Source: Arachnopeziza araneosa (taxonomy: Eukaryota > Ascomycota > Leotiomycetes > Helotiales > Arachnopezizaceae). From it: a stretch of DNA of 64,000 bases. Shown here piece by piece: positions 56,590 to 64,000 of the stretch. Within the stretch, counting starts at the first letter, position 1. Each line of letters opens with the position of its first letter. The position numbers and the translations under genes were made by a program. The notes beneath the pieces were generated by a model, which was not told where the DNA came from, did not search any database, and saw only the letters and a program-made list of their open reading frames with translations. The stretch covers positions 248,001 through 312,000 of the forward strand of contig QYAI01000007.1 of assembly GCA_003988855.1 (NCBI GenBank), given 5' to 3'.

Positions 56590-59500
56590 TAGTCTCTAGA
56601 GGGAAAGCAGCTCAACAGGCCCAACAGCTCGCAGAGCGTCGTCAAGCTGCTTGGCGGGGTCCACTGGGATGCTGCAGTGGTGTTCGAGAAGGGGGTAGGG
56701 AAGAAGGGAAGCAGAGGGCCAACAACTTTCCTGCATCGAATCGCAGCGTGGAGAGTTACGTGCAGCTCTTCGCCCGCTGGCTGGGACCATAAAAGCAGCG
56801 CTGATGACTCTGTGCACCGCACCGCACCGCCTCAGCCACAGCGTGAAGCGACGCGAGATCATCGGAGCTTGATGGGTGGCGAGATGTCATCACGATGCCG
56901 AGACGGATACATGAAAAGAGCTCATCAAATTCGAACCAGCTAAATATAACCACCAGACCGTCCAGAAGGGTCGACGCTGAGGTTCCGAAACGGACAGAGC
57001 AAGCAACCCTGAGGTGGTCAAATTGCTCGACGACCTTCTTGCGGAATCATCAATGTTGCCACAACCGCACACCTCCCAAATAACCACGCCCATCCTCCTG
57101 CAGCGCGAGAACCACTCATTTCTCTGTCGGCGACCCGGCTGAGACGCCCTTCCGCCCTCTGACTGGTCCCCCAAGACACGACTACCGACGTTCCATCACC
57201 CCAAACTGAAATCGCATGAGGTGTTCCGCGTCGCACTGATGCCATTGTCGCTCCTCCACCAGCTACCAATGAGGCGCCGGGCCCTTTTGTCGTGCGACAT
57301 GGTCGAGAGTCCAAAGTTTTCTCCCATATCATATCGGATCACAGAAAGGTAGGGTTCAGTTCCAAATTGCGGTACACGTCGTCATCCACTCTAGCAGAAA
57401 AGCTCTTCAAGATCATTATCCTCCTCAACGCTTCGGACGAATCAAAGAAGCCATCCAAAGACTTGTGCGCACACAACATGTCGACTCTCCATCTAGACTG
57501 ATCCATCTCTTCACAGCCACACCACGCTACCGCAACAGAGAGTGATCAATGTGGCGGCGCACCAAATCACCTGGCAGACATATCAATGATTCGCTCTAGC
57601 CACACGGAGCTGCAAAAGAGTTTCTCCCCTCCCACATTCAAGAATGGCCGCGTTTTCAGCCCTGAGCCGCTCTCACTTCATCCTAGGTTGAAATTCAAAG
57701 GTCACGAAACAATGCCATCGGAATTTAAGCTCAAAGAGGTATCTGTCTAGCTTTACCCAAACCTACACTGTCTTTTCATTACCGAGAATATTGCGTCGTC
57801 ACATCAGCTTCTAGAAGTTACAGTACGTGCCACTTTCCGAGCTCGGGGTGATGACAGCAAAGCAGGCCCTGACCCAGCCAGATTCACCAGAACTGTGTCG
57901 TCTCGGTATTAACTGGCTTGTTCGGCATAATGCGCCTTTTGGAAGCACCTCATTCCCGTTCCCTCGAAAACAATTCATCAAGCCGGGAGTAAGGCCCCCC
58001 TGGAGCCGTTTGCTGTGGAGGTATCGCTTAGGTACCATTTGAAACCTATTCTGTATTTCGCATCAGTTACTGGAGCAGCTTGGCCAGGCCATTACTCGGA
58101 GATTAAATTCTTTTAGAAAGGATGCCCTGGGGATGCTGGGATGATACGTAGGATCAAATATCCCCGATAGCGACTGACCACGAGGGATTCGTCGCATGAA
58201 AAGCACATTAAAGGATGAGTGGTCTGACCTCAAGCCGTGTTCCCCATTGGCCAAAGACGTTTTGACTTCAGCGTATGGAGATGGTTGATCAACCATTATT
58301 GTATGGAGGAAGTGCAGCCAATACCACCTCTCCCCAATATAATCGAGATCCAGCAATCTTTTTTGGCGTGATCTGTTCACCCTACCTCCGCCCGTTCCGC
58401 AGAAACGCCAAGGGATAAGGACAAAGTGAACGCTGAGAAACGTCAGGTTGTGGGATTGATCTTGGCCGAGTTGGGGTTGGCCTACAAAGATATGTTGTTA
58501 ATGCATTGATAAACGTCACTAAACAAATACATGTGTCGATCATTGAGGATAGACCTGGTAGATGGTAAGACGAGAGAAGGGTCGAAGAGTTTAGCACAGT
58601 GTCAGAGTGTCTCGAAGACAGAAAGGATTCTGACGTGTGCGATGGCAAAATCAGAATTCCATCCGGATGACACTTTCCCCATGCTTCAAGCAACACATGA
58701 AACCGAGAACAACAATCGCATGAGCGGGCGAGACGGGACCTTTAGCCGATGTTTGCTCCACAGAGCTTAAATGTGGCGCTGCTTGCGTGGCGCTGTGGCG
58801 CAAACCCCGGTATGTGTGGCTGTGCACACGACAGTCGGATCAGATTTGGGGAACTAGAACGTCGTGTCCTAAATATACCCTTTTCTTCTCTCTCTTCTCT
58901 CTCTCTTCCCTCCCTCACCACCTAATCTTCCTGTGGCTGCTGAGGAGAAAGTTCTCATGTCTGGTTGTCTACAGCCCCTTCGCATTCTTCGACTCTACAT
59001 GGGGAGGTTCCACTCATCCCATTCCCGATTCTGCGGGCTCCACGCTGGCTTTTGTTTTTCCATTGTCAAACCCCAATCTTGATTCAGAAAGCTATCTCCC
59101 CAGCCTTCTTGCATTTCTTTTTCGGGTACAGACATACTCTATTTTTAACGCTACTCCTCTCGCTCGTTAAGCCGAGAACACAGACACGCTGTCGGACATC
59201 TGGAGGCTCAGATGAAACATCACTTTGTTTCGACACAAATCATCAATCGCGGATAAATCCGTTTCGGCTCTACTGCCCATCGCATAATTTCCTTGCAGCC
59301 GCGAGCCGTTCGGAAGTTGAGTGTCTTAGCACCAGAACACCTCTGGAATGAAGATGTAGGGGTCGGACCGGCAAAATTCATTGATTATGCCACTGACGTC
59401 ACGCCAAATGCTCTTTCGTTTGGCGTTTCCTCGTCTGCAATATGGTCACTTGATGAAAAGACTCCGTTATTGACAAGGACCTTCTTGACGTGGCATAAAG

Positions 59501-61315
59501 ATGCGCGTGTAAGGTTGAGTGGTCGGTGTACCTACAGCTTCTGAGGGTCAGCGGAGATATGCGGTCACAGTGTTGTGATATTGGATACTGATAGGAGTAT
59601 GGGAGTGAGACGTGGCTGGGGCATCGCATTTGAAGCGAGTCGATAATGGTCCACTTTCACGGTATTCTTCTTTGAGAAGAGTACCTTCGAGGACCATCGA
59701 ACAATATATTTCTGTGCCCTACAATCTAGCCCTTACAACAAATCATTACCTGACCACTCAGCGAGAAAAATCCGAGGCTCAAACTCGTGGTGTCTATCAC
59801 CGTCGAAGCCACAAGCTGCTTTTACAGCGACAGGTCCACAGGAGTCTTCCACAGGGTGCCGCTACAAGAATTTATCTTTGCTTGGCACCAAGGCCGAACA
59901 CCTATCTCGGGACAAGCCAGTCACCAGGGCACGGTGTTTCTCGATTATTCTAACAGAAAAGGTGGTGTGCTTCATCCACCACCCATGTCATACCGCATCC
60001 AAAAGAATTTTCGATTGAGGACTGGATATAATGGACCCCGAAATCGCCACATATAACACAACGGTTCCAGAGATTGTCGACACAGCCTCAATTTGTATGA
60101 AAATCATACCTCAGCCGGTCGCCAGTGTTGATATTTTTATCTAGATTTATCATTTTTATTTTTATAGCTGCGCCGATTCAATCTACGAGCTGGATCCAGA
60201 ATCGATCTTCGAATTGGAATGTAGACCCCGCATAAAGGGTCTGGTTGCCGGCTTCCGCATCTAAGCTCTGCATGCCTCACACGCGTCGACCTACCTTGGA
60301 GTCAAGTGGCAACTCGTGGAAATTCTACAATATCAAGTTTACCCGTCAAGCCGGCTACCCTTAGAAAGTGGTCCTATAAGCGATGCGCGGTGCTTCCAGC
60401 TACAATGACGTAGGAAAGGTCGATGCTCGACTCAATACGTAGATTCAGGCGAGCCGGATTTCCTTCATTTGTAGGTCACGATTTATTTCTTTGTGAACAC
60501 GTGAAGTGTATGCCAATTCTTGGATATATCGTTCGAGGCTGCAATATTAAGGAATCAATATATTCGCATGAGATCAATTATTTATTCGACGTCCCTTTTG
60601 ATTCACGATAGTCTAGAAGGGGACCGGTGACCTCTCCTGAAAGTCACGGGTCCGACTCCAAGAGCTGGTGGTCCATCTTCGCCAAGAGTCGAGTCCCAAA
60701 GAAACTCGCAGCCGAAAGGTAAACATCATTGGCGGTGAGAGACAGGTGCAAGCGAGTACCACGCGAGGCTCTGAAGAGTCTCACGTTGGAATCATAACAA
60801 GCAGCTGAATGAAAGGACTAAAATGAAGCATAAAATTTTGATCTTGTATTTTTCCGAGTGTAGCTGAATGATGACAAGAACATGTGCCCATCCACCAGTG
60901 ATCAGCTTCAATGAGATGACCAGCCTCAACATCGTGGCCATTCTATTGGGTAAACGGCTTCACGAAGCTCCAAGGCTATCAAAGCCGTGGATGAGTGTCA
61001 ACAGACCGCCATCTCAACAAGGCAACAACTGAAACTCCCCCTCTGTCAAACTCTCTACTTATTTTGATGTAAAGAGACAGCGCACAAACTCACCCAACTC
61101 TCAAGGCCTTTTCTCATACATTTTTAGTGGTTCCTTATCCACCCCTCGCCAAGAGATCCTCGGTCTCGCTTCGTCTTATCGTGAATAGTGACGTCCGCTC
61201 GACTGTGGAACACATCTACTTTGTCTCTATAACGACGAAAAGACCCTGCAACACTCCTATATTGTCCTATAACCAGAGCTCTAAATATCCACCAGCCATT
61301 CTTGTTCTACCAGCC

Positions 61316-62999
61316 ATGGCATCTGCTTCTTCAGGCTCTTATGCCGATACCCCCTCCACTGCGCCTTCTTCTGAAGCATCATCTGTTGTAGCTGTAGCCG
61401 TTACGACACCAGAGAAACCCCCCGATGATACATCCAAACTCCGCATGTTTTTGGGCATACTACGAAAGTAAGTTTCCGCTGCATATTAACTTCATATCAC
61501 CCCAAACCAAGACCCCTACGCTTGCCCGACTGGGCCTTTACCTAGGTTCTACCTCATTGCATGAGTGATAGCCAGTACAAAGAGTACTGCTGCTAACACG
61601 ACAGCTCATCTGCAGATTCATTGGAGTAGCAGATATAGCGGCCGTACGTTTCTCGCTGCCTTCTCAGCTCCTAGAGCCTACACCGAATCTAGAATATTGG
61701 AATTATCTCGACCAACCGAACACATTCATAGCAATTGGAGACTCCGATGAACCCTTCGACCGTATGATGGAAGTACTGCGATTTTGGTTTACCAAAGATC
61801 TCAAGTATGTAAAGGGCAAACCATGCAAGCCTTACAACTCAACGCTAGGGGAGTTCTTTCGGGTAAGAGGGATTTTTTGCAGCACTCTGGCAGGCGCTGA
61901 TATCCTTCTAGTGCAACTGGGAGTCTGAGGACAATGCACCCTTAATTTCGACACTCAAGGCTCAATCTATACCTGGGAGCTCGTCTTCATCTATGAAATC
62001 TGGGAAAACGGGTTCGAAAAATCCTTCTTCGACTACTCTTTCTAAAGTCGAAAAATCCGATATTTCCACGACTCTCAGTGCAAACTCTGCGAAGAAGGTT
62101 AGGGTTTCTTACCTTACCGAACAAACCTCCCATCATCCCCCAGTGTCAGCTTTCTTCGTCAGTTGTCCAGAGAAGGGTATCACTGCGCGAGGATTTGACC
62201 AATTATCCGCCAAGTTTACTGGTACAAGCATAAAAGTTACGCCTGGTGAACACAACCTTGGGATTTTTATTGATCTTGCCAAACGTGATAACGAGCAATA
62301 TCAACTCACTCACCCAGCAGCTCACCTTGGCGGCTTATTGCGAGGAAGTCTGAGCGTCACAGTGGGAGACCAATGCTATATAACCTGCGCTAAAACCAAG
62401 ATCAAAACGATTCTGCAGTATCTAGAAGAAGGGTGGCTAGGTAAGACACAGAATAAAGTGGAGGGTCTAGTCTTTCGCTACGATCCTGAGAATGATAACA
62501 AGACAAGGATACGAGATGTCCCAGAGAAAGATATTCTTGCGAGGGTATCTGGTAACTGGAAGGAGAAAATGTATTTCTCGTTGGGAGCCAAGTCTGTACG
62601 TTATTTGTCTCGCCTTGTATCTTTTCCCCTTCTAATCGGAAGTAGGATACACAAATTCTTTTCATGGATCTAGACCCCCTTTCAGTAGCGCCTAAATACC
62701 TCCCTCCAGAGGACAAGCAGCTTCCCAATGAATCGTTACAGTATTGGTCGGAGGTGACAGCAGCGATTAAGGGAAAGCAATTCTCTCGCGCTACGGCCTT
62801 GAAGCAAGAATTAGAGGAACGGCAAAGACAAAAAGCAAAAGAGAGGGAAGAGAACAACGAAGAATGGCAACCGCGCTTCTTTGTAGGCGCTGTCACGCCT
62901 CTCGGGAAACCCGAGTTAACGGAAGACGGCAAAGAAGTACTAAAGGGACTACAGGAGGAGATATGGGATATGAAAGAGAACGCGAAACTGGCTGCGTAA
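61316..62999 (+). CDS. oxysterol-binding protein, Osh4/Kes1 type
   Basis: Exons 61316-61467, 61616-61862, 61912-62595 and 62646-62999 give 478 residues starting MASASSGSYADTP. There is no PH or ankyrin domain, only the lipid-binding OSBP-related domain. The lid and entry region is FIGVADIAAVRFSLPSQLLE, then KPYNSTLGEFFRCNW. The signature EQTSHHPPVSAFF binds the PI4P head group, and the C-terminal part is DLDPLSVAPKYLPP and EEWQPRFFVGAVTPLGKPEL. An unusual Ser/Lys-rich insert of about 45 residues precedes the signature (SSSMKSGKTGSKNPSS). Such proteins swap sterol for PI4P between ER, Golgi and plasma membrane. All four exons keep phase. Confidence 0.95.
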
Positions 63000-63294
63000 G
63001 CTTTACATTTCTTCTGCTTTCTAATAGACCGAAGCCTGGGTTCTAGGGAGGAGGCAGTCTGATACAGTTCAGGCTGGATGGTTGGTTCATGGCGATTTAC
63101 ATATGGATTCATTCGTTGTTTCTATCATTATCATTGGGCGTTGGATATAAGGGTTGGATTTGAACTCATAGCGCGAGCGTAGAGTTGAAGAGCGAGAGAG
63201 CGAGAGCGAGAGGAGACAGAGAGATGAGTACATATTGCATAGCGAGTAGTAGACTGTAGGCCATCTCACTGACTCAGCTAAACGAATACACATT

Positions 63295-64000
63295 TTAGCG
63301 CTCTCTGTAATTATTTGAGTGATTCTTACTGTTACGCATCACATACCGTTCCGCCGGTAGCTTAACTTTAAGGTGAGCTTGATTCCTATACATTGTCCTA
63401 TTCTTTACAGAGTCGTGCAATTTGGTAGTTACAGTTGAAAACCGAGGAGACGACACGGCTAGAAAAGATGATGGTGAGGGTCGAGGAGCTGCAACTGGGC
63501 AAGGGATTGAGAAGGACATTTGCGTTGAATACCAGGGCTCGAATTCGCTGAAACGGCTGGTAGAAGAACAGCGGCGAGGAGGTACCCGCAAAGAGATATA
63601 CGCGGTCCGGATGGAATGGCGTGCTCGTTCAGGAGTAGCTTTTATCACTCTCAAAGTCGGCGCCATACGCTCTAGCTGGCTCTCTTCTATCTCTTCGTCA
63701 CGGACCAGGTTCGCTACCGTAGACCCTGATAATTGCTGTGATGGCCAGGCTTGGACGCGAACCTTCTCTTGTATCCCGGTGGAAATATCAGGGAGGTCAA
63801 GATTTCCGTAATGCTTTGGCGCGCGGTGAGAGTTGAGGATTGCTGGAGTGCCACGGGAATACGACAGGTCTCCCAGTGCTCAATGATTTCTTGAGGAGGT
63901 AACGGAGTAACATTTGCATTGGTAAAAGAGGCAGTGATCAATTTCACAGCATCTTGATTGAGACGATAATTTTCACGCAGCAAGATTACTCAGGTCAGAG
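63295..64000 (-). CDS. uncharacterised partial gene at right edge
   Basis: Two overlapping open frames run leftward from the window edge. One (about 63714-63990) reads LRENYRLNQDAVKLITASF and PLPPQEIIEHWETCRIPVAL, which looks like real protein. The other stays open for 194 codons (63295-63879) and includes an ATG at 63666 (MAPTLRVIKATPERARHS). A splice from one to the other was not found. The 5' part of the gene, if real, lies beyond 64000. I do not recognise the family. The exact coding extent is open. Confidence 0.35.

Larger units (their letters stand above)
55942..61315. promoter_or_regulatory. 5.4-kb gene-free region between divergent GRHL and OSH
   Basis: No convincing coding region. 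Repeats include GGC/GGA triplets (56179-56214) and a CCTTG run (56561-56589). CT-rich leader-like DNA occurs near 58880-58920. The span lies between two divergent starts and may hold long 5' leaders and control elements of GRHL. Frames up to about 125 codons lack splice partners and protein-like composition. Confidence 0.5.

Noticed and set aside
58787..59351. Overlapping frames of 114-128 codons in the GRHL/OSH gap
   Set aside because: They arise from CT-rich DNA, have no conserved features and no splice partners.
60600..60672. tRNA-like stretch with GGGTCCGACTCC
   Set aside because: It lacks a proper acceptor stem and the canonical GGTTCGANTCC T-loop. No cloverleaf could be drawn.

Overview
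The window reads as nuclear DNA of a filamentous ascomycete (Pezizomycotina). The genes carry one to several short GT-AG introns of about 46-160 bases and lie on both strands without operons. The products include a Nab3-type RNA-binding protein, a Grainyhead/CP2 factor, Aur1 inositol-phosphorylceramide synthase, Cwh43 and an FRE-type ferric reductase, a set typical of Pezizomycotina. A leotiomycete is possible, but that is inference only. Nothing in the sequence fixes the species.

Layout. Left end (1-2197): low-complexity, gene-free DNA. Then an EVE-domain protein (2198-3271, +), a cysteine-rich small protein (3467-4033, -), an uncharacterised helical/acidic protein (4658-5356, +), a probable broken secreted-protein gene (6315-6531, +) and a single-pass membrane protein (6889-7983, -). 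A CaM-kinase (9142-10443, +) and AUR1 (12048-13475, -) follow, separated and flanked by repeat-rich intergenic DNA. From about 16 to 50 kb the genes are dense: CWH43 (-), UTP6 (+), a mitochondrial GGQ release-factor-like protein (-), NAB3-like (+), LETM1-like (-), ferric reductase-like (+), VanZ-like (-), SPT7 (+), 1-Cys peroxiredoxin (-), Ariadne RBR ubiquitin ligase (+), EXO1 (-), TMA16 (+, with an apparent frameshift), MAM33/p32 (+), kinesin-10 (-) and an MCT-like MFS transporter (-). A 3.7-kb gap then leads to the Grainyhead factor GRHL (53251-55941, -), a 5.4-kb gap to an Osh4/Kes1-type oxysterol-binding protein (61316-62999, +), and an uncharacterised reading frame reaches the right edge.

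The genes are mostly conserved housekeeping functions and do not form a pathway cluster. Several pairs are divergent and probably share promoters: CWH43/UTP6, the release factor/NAB3, LETM1/FRE, VanZ/SPT7, peroxiredoxin/ARI1, EXO1/TMA16 and GRHL/OSH. Loose themes are sphingolipid and GPI-lipid biology (AUR1, CWH43, OSH), mitochondrial proteins (release factor, LETM1-like, peroxiredoxin, MAM33), and chromatin, DNA or RNA factors (SPT7, EXO1, NAB3, GRHL).

I found no mobile element, CRISPR array, rRNA or convincing tRNA, and no clear new multi-gene system. The most unusual gene-structure signals are a CWH43 start codon that appears to be assembled by splicing (A|TG), several tiny first coding exons (13, 14 and 25 bases), a one-base frameshift in TMA16, and an RRM plus anticodon-binding-like domain in the NAB3 homologue.
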